Assembly (NCBI RefSeq): GCF_001273925.1
Contig: NZ_LIGG01000001.1
Location: forward strand, 3,296,185-3,336,230
Direction of reading: 5' to 3'
Origin: Bacillus sp. FJAT-27251
GTDB taxonomy: Bacteria; Bacillota; Bacilli; Bacillales; Cytobacillaceae
DNA length: 40,046 bases
Shown here: in pieces, positions 39,937-40,046 of the stretch
How the letters are laid out: every line of letters starts with the position of its first letter
How positions within the stretch are numbered: position 1 is the first letter of the stretch
Position numbers and translations under genes: made by a program
Notes under the pieces: generated by a model
What the model was told of the DNA's origin: nothing
The model's input: only the letters and a program-made list of their open reading frames with translations
Databases searched by the model: none

Positions 39937-40046
39937 TTATTGGAGAGTTTGATCCTGGCTCAGGACGAACGCTGGCGGCGTGCCTAATACATGCAAGTCG
40001 AGCGGACTTGAGGGAGCTTGCTCCCGATGGTCAGCGGCGGACGGGT
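39937..40046 (+). rRNA. rrs: 16S ribosomal RNA, 5' end (partial)
   Basis: The universal AGAGTTTGATCCTGGCTCAG stretch starts at 39944, equal to E. coli position 8, which places the mature 5' end near 39937. The following CTGGCGGCGTGCCTAATAC and CATGCAAGTCGAGCG are conserved, and the V1 helix is of Bacillus type. The gene runs off the window. Confidence 0.97.

Overview
This is a low-to-moderate GC stretch from a Bacillaceae genome (Bacillus in the broad sense). The evidence is strong AAGGAGG-type ribosome sites, frequent TTG and GTG starts, sigma-A promoters, U-tailed hairpin terminators, a Bacillus-type rRNA leader, and a leucine-catabolism cluster in the same order as B. subtilis yngJIH-HB-GFE plus scoAB. 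I cannot name the species. No phage, insertion sequence, CRISPR array or tRNA was seen.

Layout. (1) 1-2.6 kb: metal homeostasis, with a ZIP transporter, the zinc/cobalt exporter CzcD and its CzrA-type repressor; a probable CzrA operator lies at the czcD promoter. (2) 2.65-9.3 kb: a molybdenum/formate block. fdhD-moaA face an OxlT-like MFS transporter, a DUF2294 gene and an FdhF/YdeP-type molybdoenzyme. Two related leader elements with terminators precede the transporter and the molybdoenzyme. (3) 9.3-13 kb: a 51-bp tandem repeat, cytochrome bd oxidase cydAB and a monoacylglycerol-lipase-like hydrolase. (4) 13-16.4 kb: a four-gene operon (ABM-domain protein, small helical protein, B12-binding protein with the CarH photoreceptor signature, PAS-like/STAS protein) divergent from a frameshifted SodF-type superoxide dismutase. 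(5) 16.4-21.8 kb: DUF3892 and a hexuronate operon (LacI regulator, uxaB, uxaA, kdgA). (6) 21.8-26.2 kb: a spermidine synthase homologue, then trehalose PTS treP with a GH13 glucosidase. (7) 26.2-27.3 kb: a DUF1646 transporter with a leader able to hide its start codon. (8) 27.5-37.4 kb: a TetR regulator and the leucine/isovalerate degradation operon ending in scoAB. (9) 37.5-40 kb: a PHP-family histidinol phosphatase, a multi-cluster ferredoxin, and the leader and first ~110 bases of a 16S rRNA gene.

How the genes work together. FdhD and MoaA supply sulfur activation and molybdopterin for the Fdh-like enzyme, and the MFS transporter could bring in oxalate or formate. The yng/sco genes take isovaleryl-CoA to acetyl-CoA and acetoacetyl-CoA. 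UxaB, UxaA and KdgA take tagaturonate toward pyruvate and glyceraldehyde-3-phosphate, with the KDG kinase step missing from the window.

The best candidates for something undescribed are the B12-photosensor/STAS operon, which looks like a light input to a stressosome-like output without a DNA-binding domain, and the paired leader element in the formate region.
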